Below are positions 1-7,043 of a DNA stretch of 33,892 nt, piece by piece. Within the stretch, counting starts at the first letter, position 1; each line of letters starts with the position of its first letter. A program made the position numbers and the translations under genes. This DNA is from Promethearchaeota archaeon Loki_b32 (lineage in GTDB: Archaea; Asgardarchaeota; Lokiarchaeia; Sigyniarchaeales; SOKP01): contig NJBH01000038.1 of assembly GCA_005223125.1 (NCBI GenBank), positions 1 to 33,892 on the forward strand, given 5' to 3'. The notes beneath the pieces were generated by a model that worked only from the letters and a program-made list of their open reading frames with translations, was not told where the DNA came from and searched no databases.

Positions 1-1
1 A

Positions 2-133
2 CTTATTGAAGCCCAAAGGAAAGAGTTTAACGCTCAGTACGCAACAGTAAGGCGCACGTGGAGAATTAGAGATAAAGACACGGGAAACTTCACCCAATTT
101 AAAGATAATCTGACTCAACTAGAGGGGGCCTAA
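2..133 (+). CDS. C-terminal end of a truncated CDS, unknown
   Basis: An open frame enters from the left edge and runs 43 codons to TAA at 131-133, ending in ...TQLEGA. The residues are mixed polar and charged with an Arg-rich stretch (VRRTWRIRDKD), as in a soluble protein. The DNA is visibly richer in G+C than the following intergenic region, which supports real coding sequence. No domain is recognisable in so short a tail, and the start lies outside the window. It is separated from the next operon by an AT-rich promoter region. Confidence 0.45.
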   Translation, partial: LIEAQRKEFNAQYATVRRTWRIRDKDTGNFTQFKDNLTQLEGA

Positions 134-180
134 TCTATTTTGTCGAGTGAGTGGGGTTTGACATTAAAGAAAAAAAAAGA

Positions 181-188
181 TTTAAATA
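181..188 (+). promoter_or_regulatory. TATA box of the redox/MarR operon
   Basis: TTTAAATA preceded by a purine-rich A-tract (169-180) fits an archaeal BRE/TATA element. A start site about 25 bases downstream would fall at roughly 206-212, inside the palindromic operators, so a bound repressor would block initiation. Inferred from sequence alone. Confidence 0.5.
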
Positions 189-197
189 AAAACATGC

Positions 198-236
198 ATT
201 GTTCTAGATCGAACAATCTTGTTCGAAATCGAACAA
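198..236. promoter_or_regulatory. Two tandem palindromic operators (MarR-type)
   Basis: Two inverted repeats lie side by side. 219-236 is a perfect palindrome with 8-base arms, TTGTTCGA-AA-TCGAACAA. 198-217 is a near-perfect one, ATTGTTCTA-GA-TCGAACAAT, with one mismatch per arm. Their centres (207.5 and 227.5) are exactly 20 bases apart, about two helical turns, so two dimers would bind the same face. They overlap the expected transcription start of the operon that ends in a MarR-family gene (1909-2328), which suggests autoregulation. Confidence 0.7.
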
Positions 237-272
237 ATCGATCTCAAAACATAAAAAAGGAATGAATTAAGT

Positions 273-416
273 ATGGAAACAATGTCGTTTTGTATTGGAA
301 TTGATCATTTTATTTATTGTAATAATTCAGTTTCCAGAAAAAATGACAATTCTAAAGAAACAACTACTACTGAGATAGATAATTCTAAACAATATGATGA
401 AGGTGAGAAAAAATAG
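273..416 (+). CDS. Possible 47-residue leader ORF
   Basis: ATG at 273 opens 47 codons ending at TAG 414-416. The product is Thr/Asn/Lys rich (contains SKETTTTEIDNSK) and resembles no family I know. Its stop overlaps the proposed ATA start of the flavin reductase in the arrangement ATAG, the same four-base overlap that ATGA gives in coupled genes. It also contains the AGGTG that would serve the next gene. It could be a leader peptide, or chance ORF in the 5' leader; an A-run frameshift joining it to the next frame is a third possibility. Confidence 0.3.
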   Translation: METMSFCIGIDHFIYCNNSVSRKNDNSKETTTTEIDNSKQYDEGEKK

Positions 417-982
417 GTAAGGTCAAAACAGGATGGAAATTACCGTTATTACCACTCCCAGTGTGTATATTAGGTGCTCATGTGAATGGCAAACCCAACT
501 TCAACACAATTATATGGTTTAACATGCTACATGATAATCCTCCCTTGATTGGTGTTGCAATGTCAAAAAAACATTATACTAATCCAGGTGTTAAGGAAAA
601 TAGAACATTTAGTATCAATATTCCCACTAGTGATATGGTTGTAGTTACAGATTATTGTGGTCTACACTCGGGCTCTAAAGTCGATAAATCCAAGGAATTT
701 GAGATTTTTTACGGTGATCTTGGGACAGCCCCGATGATCAAAGAATGTAGTGTAAATATCGAGTGCAAGCTGATCAATATTAAAGAATTCAAGAATACTG
801 AGCTATTTATAGGAGAAATTATTGAAATATATTCAGATGAGAAATATATTACAGATAAAAAACCAGATGTCAAGGAATTCGATTCATTTATTTGTTTAAT
901 GCCTAATGGCCCATACTGGAAAATAGGGGATTATTTAGCAGAGGCTTATGAAGTAGGAACAAGTTATAAACCTAAAAAATAG
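413..982 (+). CDS. Flavin reductase-like FMN-binding split-barrel protein (ATA start proposed)
   Basis: The product matches the flavin reductase / flavoredoxin family (COG1853): a PVCILGAHVNGKPNF block followed by an Asn-rich substrate loop (NTIIWFNMLHDNPPLIGVAM) and a YWKIGDYLAEAYEVG end. These cytoplasmic proteins bind FMN and pass electrons in anaerobes. A GTG at 461 would give 173 residues but cut inside the first conserved strand; the preceding in-frame WKLPLLPLP is also family-like. The frame is open back to 407 and has no ATG, GTG or TTG before 461. It has ATA at 413, seven bases after AGGTG (401-405), giving 189 residues, the usual family length. First gene of an operon with 1035-2328. 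Confidence 0.8.
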   Translation: MGKVKTGWKLPLLPLPVCILGAHVNGKPNFNTIIWFNMLHDNPPLIGVAMSKKHYTNPGVKENRTFSINIPTSDMVVVTDYCGLHSGSKVDKSKEFEIFYGDLGTAPMIKECSVNIECKLINIKEFKNTELFIGEIIEIYSDEKYITDKKPDVKEFDSFICLMPNGPYWKIGDYLAEAYEVGTSYKPKK

Positions 983-1034
983 AATTTTTTTAATTTAAAA
1001 ATATATAAAGATAAGTTAAGAGAGAAATAATAAT

Positions 1035-1373
1035 ATGAATAAAATAACAGCGTATTGCGGAATTAGTTGTTCAGAGTGTCTTGCATATTTAGCCACTCAA
1101 AAAAATAACATTGAAGAAATCAAAAAGGTAGCAAAAGAATGGTCGAGTGAATCAATGTCGTTTAATCCAGATGATATTTATTGTGATGGATGCACTTCAG
1201 AAGGGAGACATTTTAGTTGGTGCGGTGAATGTCCAATAAGGAGTTGTTGTCGTGAGAAAGGATTTGAAAATTGTGCGCACTGTGAAGAATATTTTTGTGA
1301 TAACTTAAAGATGACTTTTGATAAGACTCCTTCAGCTAAAGAGAGATTAGATGAAATTCGAAAAACAATGTAA
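1035..1373 (+). CDS. DUF3795-type cysteine-rich protein
   Basis: A 112-residue protein with the N-terminal signature YCGISCSECLAYLAT followed by a Cys-dense middle (CDGC, CGECPIRSCC, CAHCEEYFC). This layout is that of DUF3795, a small family common in anaerobic archaea and bacteria and thought to bind metal; no reaction is established. The ATG lacks a strong Shine-Dalgarno sequence. It sits 52 bases after the flavin reductase and 34 before the PNPOx-like gene on the same strand, so a redox or metal-related role is a reasonable inference. Confidence 0.8.
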   Translation: MNKITAYCGISCSECLAYLATQKNNIEEIKKVAKEWSSESMSFNPDDIYCDGCTSEGRHFSWCGECPIRSCCREKGFENCAHCEEYFCDNLKMTFDKTPSAKERLDEIRKTM

Positions 1374-1407
1374 AAATTTTATGAAATAAAAGGAAGAGGT
1401 GTAAAAT

Positions 1408-1878
1408 GTGGAATTAGAGGAAGCAAAAAAAATAAGCATGGAATTAATGGAAACCTCCAAAGCTGCGATCCTAACAACAATTGACTCTGAAGGTTATCCT
1501 ATAACAAGGGCAATGTTTAACTTAAGAAATTCGGAACAATTTCCTGAATTTTCTGAATTATTTAATAAGCAAGAAAATGAATTTATAATTTACATATCAA
1601 CAAATACGTCATCATCTAAAATTGAGCATATTAAAACAAATCCGAAAATAAGTGTATATTATTGCGACCCAGAAACTTTCAAAGGAGTCATGTTTGGAGG
1701 CGAAGTGGATATTGTTGATGATATGGATATAAAGAGTAAAATTTGGTTAGACTGGTGGACCAGCTATTACCCCGAAGGCTTAGAAGATCCTGATTATACA
1801 TTGCTCAAATTAAATCCGAAAACTGCTAGGTTTTATTACAAATTACAACATGTTAGATTTGAGCCGGGCGAAAAATAA
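1408..1878 (+). CDS. Pyridoxamine 5'-phosphate oxidase-like flavin-binding protein
   Basis: 156 residues that look like the general stress protein 26 / PNPOx-like split-barrel family (COG3871): an N-terminal helix, then KAAILTTIDSEGYPITRAMFN, STNTSSSKIEHIKTNPKISVYYCD and a GEVDIVDD strand. Such proteins bind FMN or a related cofactor; the substrate cannot be read from sequence. The start is GTG at 1408 because the overlapping ATG at 1406 stops after three codons. AGGTG at 1397-1401 lies six bases upstream. Its TAA is immediately followed by the MarR region, so the two genes are almost certainly co-transcribed. Confidence 0.8.
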   Translation: MELEEAKKISMELMETSKAAILTTIDSEGYPITRAMFNLRNSEQFPEFSELFNKQENEFIIYISTNTSSSKIEHIKTNPKISVYYCDPETFKGVMFGGEVDIVDDMDIKSKIWLDWWTSYYPEGLEDPDYTLLKLNPKTARFYYKLQHVRFEPGEK

Positions 1879-1908
1879 ATGGAAAAGTTAAGGGAAGGAG
1901 GCTTTTTA

Positions 1909-2328
1909 ATGGCAAAAATTCGTAAATTATCAGAGCGGATTTTTGCTAAATTACTCAGAGATTTTAAAATTACCGAGTTAAGTGCTGCTCAAGGTAGAGT
2001 GATATTTCCACTTTGGCAGAAAGATGATATTTCCTTCCAAGAACTTAAAACAAAAACAGCATTAAGTAAGGCGACGTTATCTCACATGTTAGATAATCTT
2101 GAAAAAGGGGGTCATATAAAACGAGTGCGTTCTAAAAAGGATAAAAGAACTATATACATAAAATTAACAAAAAAGAACCAATCTTTACAAGATAAATTTC
2201 TTCAGGTATCTAATGAAATGCGAGATATTTACTATAAAGATTTTTCTGAAAAAGATATTGATGAGTTTGAAAATTATTTAAGAAAACTTTTAGACAATCT
2301 AACAAAATTCAGTGAGAAAAATAAATAA
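1909..2328 (+). CDS. MarR-family transcriptional regulator
   Basis: A 139-residue winged-helix protein. The recognition region reads SFQELKTKTALSKATLSHMLDNLEKGGHIKRVRSKKDKRTIYIKLT, the typical helix-turn-helix plus wing of MarR regulators, flanked by dimerisation helices. An earlier in-frame ATG at 1879 abuts the previous stop. I prefer 1909 because a strong GGAAGGAGG (1893-1901) lies seven bases before it and because MarR proteins usually begin near this helix. As last gene of the operon it probably binds the two palindromes at 198-236. The ligand is unknown; flavin or redox stress fits the neighbours. Confidence 0.85.
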   Translation: MAKIRKLSERIFAKLLRDFKITELSAAQGRVIFPLWQKDDISFQELKTKTALSKATLSHMLDNLEKGGHIKRVRSKKDKRTIYIKLTKKNQSLQDKFLQVSNEMRDIYYKDFSEKDIDEFENYLRKLLDNLTKFSEKNK

Positions 2329-2342
2329 AAACATCATTCATC

Positions 2343-2603
2343 CTAAAGATTTTTTTTATTTTTATTTATTAATCTGACTAATTTTAATAGGTGACAGTAA
2401 GAACAATAAAAATCTATTTCTGAATTCTTCCATAAAGTGGTTATGGAATCTTGCATTAATGTAGGGTATCTTTTCATAACTTCATCAAATGAATATTCTT
2501 TTTTACAACTTCCACAATATCTTTTTAAAACATCTTGCTCAATCTTTCTATTCTTAATTAAAGTAGATTCAAGATCACTGGGCATATTATTAATTCTCGA
2601 CAT
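2343..2603 (-). CDS. Small zinc-binding hypothetical protein
   Basis: 86 residues with two widely spaced Cys pairs, YCGSCKKEYSFDEV and FYCSYCHLLKL, which would make a single four-Cys zinc site. The rest is helical and charged. No family is recognised. A GGAG lies eleven bases before the ATG. It starts 21 bases after the stop of the carbonic-anhydrase-like gene on the same strand, so the two are probably co-transcribed. Overlapping plus-strand frames are shadows. Confidence 0.6.
   Translation of the reverse strand: MSRINNMPSDLESTLIKNRKIEQDVLKRYCGSCKKEYSFDEVMKRYPTLMQDSITTLWKNSEIDFYCSYCHLLKLVRLINKNKKNL
2350..2366 (+). terminator. T-rich terminator between convergent genes
   Basis: Just after the MarR stop the plus strand carries a run of eight T followed by further T-rich sequence, the usual form of an intrinsic archaeal terminator. 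It overlaps the 3' end of the convergent minus-strand gene. Confidence 0.4.
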
Positions 2604-2624
2604 GCTTATATATTCTCCAAATCT

Positions 2625-3575
2625 TTAATCCTTATTCATACGTTCTCTTCTCTTATTAATTATATTAGGTATATGTATTTTAACTCCTTGAAATTGGATT
2701 TTTGGAACTTTAATTTTTGGTATAATTCCCTGAACTTTATATTTTTGCTTCAGTTCAAATTTTTGGCGCTCATTCTCAGAATTATCCTTCTTTTTTTTAT
2801 CTATTTCAGAAATATTGGATATTTCTGCGTGTTCACCAACGATTTTTTTAGGGAATTGTTCTATTTCTACGTCATTTACTTCACTTTCTTTTAAAGGTTT
2901 TACCAAATCATTAATATCTACTATTTCATGTTCAATTGTATTAAAAAAATCTATGAATTGATATTTTTTCTCAGTGAGTATTGTTTCATATTGTCTTCTA
3001 AAGTTCCAAATAACCGAGAAATCTTTGAATTTCTCATACTCAAAAACCCAACCCGTATTAACGTCATATAACATTCCTGTGATTTCAATTTCCGGAAAAA
3101 ATTCTTGAAGTCTTTTTAATATCTCAACATGGTTTTTAATGTTTCTTAGTTCGTCTACAATTGGTTTAAAAAATTGTCTTGTTTCAGAAAAAACATCTGA
3201 ATTGTTACTAAGTGAATTTGATAAGATTTTATGGAGTAGTTTTTTTTTTAATTCTGTTAATTTAAATTTTGTCATACCACAGTCCATATGACCTAGAATT
3301 ATAATATATTTCACATGGTAATCAAAAATAGATATTAAAATTGATCTCAACATATCTTGAGTATAAACATTTCCAGCATTTCGTAAGACAAATACATCTC
3401 CAGGTTTTAATTGAAAAATTCGATGAATATCTATTTTGGGGTCCATACAAGTAAGAATTAGAACGGGATATTTTGGGATTTTTTCTTCAACCTCAAGATT
3501 TTCTAAATCTTGGGTAATTTTCCATTGAAACCGTAAATTGCCCTCAATTAATGTTTTTTCAATATCTTTAATCAA
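2625..3575 (-). CDS. Beta-carbonic anhydrase-like protein with C-terminal extension
   Basis: Residues about 35-105 match the beta-class carbonic anhydrase core. The zinc ligands are visible: Cys43 in LTCMDPKID, and His96 and Cys99 in LGHMDCGM, with the LKPGDVFVLRNAGN strand between. These enzymes interconvert CO2 and bicarbonate. The Asp-Arg dyad of the CxDxR motif is changed to Asp45/Lys47, which may alter or abolish activity. At 316 residues it is much longer than the roughly 160-200 of small beta enzymes. The last 60 residues are charged and end in Lys/Pro/Ile-rich short repeats (PKIKVPKIQFQGVKIHIP), perhaps a membrane or partner tether. TTG start with GAGG upstream. Neighbours are the SPFH gene and a small zinc protein. 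Confidence 0.75.
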   Translation of the reverse strand: MIKDIEKTLIEGNLRFQWKITQDLENLEVEEKIPKYPVLILTCMDPKIDIHRIFQLKPGDVFVLRNAGNVYTQDMLRSILISIFDYHVKYIIILGHMDCGMTKFKLTELKKKLLHKILSNSLSNNSDVFSETRQFFKPIVDELRNIKNHVEILKRLQEFFPEIEITGMLYDVNTGWVFEYEKFKDFSVIWNFRRQYETILTEKKYQFIDFFNTIEHEIVDINDLVKPLKESEVNDVEIEQFPKKIVGEHAEISNISEIDKKKKDNSENERQKFELKQKYKVQGIIPKIKVPKIQFQGVKIHIPNIINKRRERMNKD

Positions 3576-3635
3576 ATCGTTTTATCCTCAATAATTTTAA
3601 TTAAAAAACAATGTTAAATAAAAAAAAATTTGAAA

Positions 3636-4805
3636 TTACTTATTAACTAATATTTCTTTGATTTTTTTGGCTCCTCCGTTATTAAAAAAATCCTTGATTT
3701 TATCAGAATACTCCGGTAAAAGTTGTAAGAACGGTAATATAGCACGAGAAAGAGAGCTAAATGCTTCATTTCCATCACCCATTATAAACATCTTATCTGG
3801 ACTCAAATTCTTAAAAATTTCAGGTAATATGTTAGTCAATTGAACTGCCAAGAATCTTTCATCTGCAGTACTCATTGCTTCAACCTGTTCTTTAAATCCT
3901 TCTGCCTGAGCGAGCATTTGTTGCTTAATATTCTCAGCTTCACCTTCTGCCTGAGCAATAAGTTTCCGTTTTATTTGTTGTGCTTCAGCATCCACTTCGA
4001 TTATTTTTTTCTGTCTTTCACCATCAGCCTCAATTATCTTACGCTCTCTTTCCTGTTCTGCGATAGCTATTTCTTTTTCTTTTCGCCTCAATTCAATCTC
4101 TCTTTCAACTAATTGTTCTTGAATACCGACCTCGTTCTTCACTTCTAATTCTCTAATTTTTGATTCTCTTTCAGCTTCAGCTTTAGCAATTCTCGCTTTT
4201 CTTAATTCTTCTGCTTGTTTAGTCGCTTCCATATTTTTCTTTAATTCCTGTTCTACAATAATGACTTCTAAAATTTCTAAAGATTCAATAACTATACCCC
4301 AATCAGCTGTTAATTCATGTAGATCCTTTTCAATAGGATCAATAATCTCTCTTCTTTCCCTTATGATCCTTTCCAATGGCATATTGGCACAGGTAGTACG
4401 AATTATCGCTTCTGCTGCACCTTTTAATATCTTTTCAACATAGTTTTCATCTCGCATGATCCATGAGACCGCACTGAATGCTTTTTCTGGATCAACAACT
4501 TTCCAAATTAGTAATCCCTCGATTTCAATGTTTTGGTACTCATTTGAAACTACCTGTTCATGTGCCTCAACAACAGTTTGGATACTGGTAGTTGGAATGA
4601 CGATATATTCATCTATCAATGGAAGAAGGAATAAACTTCCACCTAATCCTGCATGTTTTACTTTACCATTTCGTAAATGTATAACGAATTGATTGGTCTT
4701 AAACTTCCTATACCGAGCGGCAAGAAATATTACAAATAAGAATATGATTATACCTATTGTAACTCCGAGCCCTACAAACCAAGGATTTAATTCTTGAAAT
4801 AACAC
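3636..4805 (-). CDS. SPFH/band 7 flotillin-like membrane protein
   Basis: 389 residues: a single N-terminal membrane helix (about 8-30), then the SPFH domain (FVIHLRNGKVKHAGLGGSLF, IEIEGLLIWKVVDPEKAFSAV, about 40-200). A long Glu/Lys/Ala coiled coil (about 190-320) follows, with flotillin-like AQAEGEAE repeats, then a C-terminal oligomerisation region. Flotillins assemble membrane microdomains. The annotated start is GTG 14 bases after GGAGG, which is far. An in-frame ATA three codons earlier would sit five bases after it. Together with the NfeD-like gene upstream (5149-6120) it recalls the bacterial yuaF-floT pair. Confidence 0.85.
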   Translation of the reverse strand: MLFQELNPWFVGLGVTIGIIIFLFVIFLAARYRKFKTNQFVIHLRNGKVKHAGLGGSLFLLPLIDEYIVIPTTSIQTVVEAHEQVVSNEYQNIEIEGLLIWKVVDPEKAFSAVSWIMRDENYVEKILKGAAEAIIRTTCANMPLERIIRERREIIDPIEKDLHELTADWGIVIESLEILEVIIVEQELKKNMEATKQAEELRKARIAKAEAERESKIRELEVKNEVGIQEQLVEREIELRRKEKEIAIAEQERERKIIEADGERQKKIIEVDAEAQQIKRKLIAQAEGEAENIKQQMLAQAEGFKEQVEAMSTADERFLAVQLTNILPEIFKNLSPDKMFIMGDGNEAFSSLSRAILPFLQLLPEYSDKIKDFFNNGGAKKIKEILVNK

Positions 4806-4907
4806 TTTTTTTATCTAAACCTCCTCTTTTTAATTTTTATAAAATATTATTTTCCATTTTTTTGTAGATTTTTCAAATAAAGTTATAAAACTTGAAGTTA
4901 TCATAAT

Positions 4908-5141
4908 TTACCACCATAAACCTTGTGCAATTGCTCCAATAACCATCGGAAGTATCATGAATATAAGTATAATCGAAAGAAAGAACAGGAATGTGAGCAT
5001 TAATCGGTATTTACGTTTAAGTTTTTTAAAAAATCTTGGTTCACTTTCGTCTTCTAATTTTTGTTCTTTGCCATTTATACCATTTTCTTTTAAATCCTTA
5101 ATAACTATTGTTTTATCTATTATCTCTTCCTTAACACTCAT
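4908..5141 (-). CDS. Small single-pass membrane protein
   Basis: 77 residues: a charged N-terminal half (EEIIDKTIVIKDLKENGING, FFKKLKRKYR) and one C-terminal membrane helix (LMLTFLFFLSIILIFMILPMVIGAIAQ) with only WW after it. The ATG is eight bases after a perfect GGAGGTG that lies at the end of the upstream NfeD-like gene, so the two genes are translationally close (seven bases apart). No family recognised. Its place between the NfeD-like and SPFH genes suggests an accessory subunit of that membrane complex. Confidence 0.65.
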   Translation of the reverse strand: MSVKEEIIDKTIVIKDLKENGINGKEQKLEDESEPRFFKKLKRKYRLMLTFLFFLSIILIFMILPMVIGAIAQGLWW

Positions 5142-5148
5142 ACCTTTA

Positions 5149-6120
5149 TCACCTCCTTTTTTTTATTGATTTCTTATTATTATCAACCAATAAATAACCA
5201 TTTCTCACATCACAAATATACACTTTATCTCCTCGCTCAAAATTAAACGTATCGACAATCGGTTTGACATGCAATCTTTCAAATCTCATGGGTGTATTTG
5301 AAGATATTTTAATAATACCTCCCCTTTCATCAACACGCAATAAGACCTCTCCCTGAATCCCTATTAAATTTTTTGTTGATGAAATTCTGTAAAATCTTGA
5401 TTTTGCGATAATTTTCCATGCAAAATTTATGAGTTTTGTACTTAAGTAAGCTAATAAAGGTGCAATAAAAAGAATAGTAAATTGCAGTATTCCTTCAATT
5501 AATTGATATAATAAAATTCCTGAAATTCCAAAAATCAAAAATCCTGAACTGAATAAGAGCATGATTGGTGCGGGAGTAATTGTAGCAATAATATCAGTAT
5601 CAATTTCAACCTCAGCTTCTATATCAACATCAATATCGCTATCAATATCAACCTCCACATCAATATCTATGTCAACATCAATTTCCGCATCTATATCAAG
5701 ATCAGCATCAATATCAACGTCAATATCAATGTCTGCATCTACATCGACATCTACATCAACATCTGCATCTACGTCTAAATCTACGTCTACATCAACATCT
5801 GCATCTACGTCTAAATCTACGTCTACATCAACATCTGCATCTACGTCTAAATCTACGTCTACATCAATTTCAGCGTCTAGTTCACCCGCTCCAGTAATAT
5901 TTGATTCCATTTGAGCGAGAAATGTTGAAAATATTGATAAAATAATCCCTCCAAAAAATAACCCTACACAGGTACTAAAAAATATATTGTAAAACTCATT
6001 ATAAAATGATCCTACAAATGTTAAAACCAAACCAACAAAAATGATTAGCATGATTGCTATATTATCTTTTTTTTTCCATTGAATCTTAGATAATTTTCTA
6101 ATCGCCCTTGTTTGCATCAT
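5149..6120 (-). CDS. NfeD/YuaF-like membrane protein with long alternating-Asp repeat
   Basis: 323 residues. Residues about 20-70 contain two membrane helices (NIAIMLIIFVGLVLTFVGSF, FFSTCVGLFFGGIILSIFS). Residues about 80-180 are an unbroken alternating D-x-D-x repeat where x is V, L, A, I or E (for example DVDVDLDVDADV). A second pair of membrane helices follows (about 185-235). The C-terminal 80 residues (LIGIQGEVLLRVDERGGIIK ... RGDKVYICDVRNGYLLVD) fit the NfeD OB-fold. NfeD/YuaF proteins partner flotillins, matching the SPFH gene downstream. The repeat would put all Asp on one face of an extended strand or fibre, a plausible divalent-cation site. An antisense Ser/Thr repeat frame is a shadow. 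Confidence 0.75.
   Translation of the reverse strand: MMQTRAIRKLSKIQWKKKDNIAIMLIIFVGLVLTFVGSFYNEFYNIFFSTCVGLFFGGIILSIFSTFLAQMESNITGAGELDAEIDVDVDLDVDADVDVDVDLDVDADVDVDVDLDVDADVDVDVDVDADIDIDVDIDADLDIDAEIDVDIDIDVEVDIDSDIDVDIEAEVEIDTDIIATITPAPIMLLFSSGFLIFGISGILLYQLIEGILQFTILFIAPLLAYLSTKLINFAWKIIAKSRFYRISSTKNLIGIQGEVLLRVDERGGIIKISSNTPMRFERLHVKPIVDTFNFERGDKVYICDVRNGYLLVDNNKKSIKKRR
5759..5866 (-). repeat. Three perfect 36-base tandem repeats inside the Asp-repeat coding region
   Basis: The units 5759-5794, 5795-5830 and 5831-5866 are identical, start ACATCTGCATC on the plus strand, and encode DVDVDLDVDADV on the minus strand. Flanking copies are diverged. The identity at DNA level implies recent expansion or homogenisation and keeps the reading frame (36 = 12 codons). 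Confidence 0.95.
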
Positions 6121-6186
6121 AACTGAATTTACCTACCTTTTCTTGTAGGCTAAATTTAATTTAATTTTAAAATAATTAAAAACATT

Positions 6187-6690
6187 TTAAGATGATAAAT
6201 TAATTCCACATTGATGGCAAAATACCGCATTCCTGTCAACTTTAGCTCCGCAAAATCTGCAATAGTTAATATCTGACAAAACGGGGATATCTTTTTGAAT
6301 TTGGTTATAAATGTGTTCTTCAGGTTCTCTTTGAATTGACTTACGATTTATATAGGGATTATATTGCTGTACTTGGATCTGAGGTCGATTTTGTCTCTGA
6401 GGTTGAGAACTATATGATTTAAGGTATTGTTCTTTAGGTTTTTTGTAGGTCTCACTCATCGACATTGTAATTGCACTAATACCAATTATAATTGCAATAA
6501 ATACCATAAAACCACCTATAAACATAATCGGAGGAAAATTAAATCTAAATGCATCAAATATATCAAAAAATAAAGCAAAGAATACACCAAAGAATAATAG
6601 AGCAAGACTTATAGCAGCACATGCGTTTCCTGATCTGGATCTATTACAATTTCTTCGTCTATTAGCAACGATTACTGGAACACATGCCAA
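6187..6690 (-). CDS. Membrane protein with C-terminal zinc ribbon
   Basis: 167 residues: a short Arg-rich N-terminus (NRRRNCNRSRSGNACAA), two membrane helices (about 25-47 and 53-75), a polar Gln/Asn/Pro-rich linker (about 85-130) and a C-terminal zinc ribbon CRFCGAKVDRNAVFCHQCG. The ribbon is the common DUF-type cytoplasmic ribbon attached to many archaeal membrane proteins. The start is TTG, eleven bases after AGGTG; no nearer ATG is in frame. First gene of the minus-strand membrane cluster but 66 bases from the NfeD-like gene, so co-transcription is possible. Confidence 0.65.
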   Translation of the reverse strand: MACVPVIVANRRRNCNRSRSGNACAAISLALLFFGVFFALFFDIFDAFRFNFPPIMFIGGFMVFIAIIIGISAITMSMSETYKKPKEQYLKSYSSQPQRQNRPQIQVQQYNPYINRKSIQREPEEHIYNQIQKDIPVLSDINYCRFCGAKVDRNAVFCHQCGINLSS

Positions 6691-7043
6691 TTTTTTTTAT
6701 ACACCTTATTATATTTCTCTATATTTTTTTATATTTTTTTTTATTCCCAATATATTTATATATACTCATATATTTAAATGTTATGATCATCTTAAAACAA
6801 TAAAGAAAAAGCGGGAAACCCTTAAATTTAAAGATTGAGATATATATATTAATATATATAAATAAATAGAAGATAGCGAAGAATTAAGTATTCTCTTTAT
6901 ATATATGTTTATATATTAACAAAAATATTTAATAAAGCTCTTTTTTCATTTAATAAATAAAATTAAACTTTATTAATATAAAAGTATATATTCAAATTGA
7001 GAAACTTTAAAAAAAAAGGTTAAGAATAAAGGAGTTGATTCGA
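6691..7043. promoter_or_regulatory. Divergent AT-rich intergenic region
   Basis: About 350 bases of very AT-rich DNA between divergent genes, with many TATA-like stretches (TTTATATATAC near 6756, ATATATATTAATATATATA near 6841). It must hold the promoters for 6187-6690 and 7044-7799, but so many TATA-like sites occur that none can be singled out. No ORF or RNA gene was seen. Confidence 0.4.

Noticed and set aside
3840-4112. Plus-strand frame of 90 codons opposite the SPFH gene
   Set aside because: Phe/Ser/Cys-rich translation typical of the reverse strand of a Glu/Lys coiled coil.
5759-5866. Three 36-base repeats, the size of CRISPR repeats
   Set aside because: They are contiguous without spacers, keep the reading frame and encode protein repeats.
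5561-5914. A 117-codon plus-strand frame made of Ser/Thr/Ile/Ala repeats
   Set aside because: It is the antisense shadow of the alternating-Asp repeat of the NfeD-like gene and has no independent coding signs.
7035-7043. TTG at 7035 as start of the RHH-like gene
   Set aside because: It touches the GGAG; the TTG at 7044 has normal spacing.
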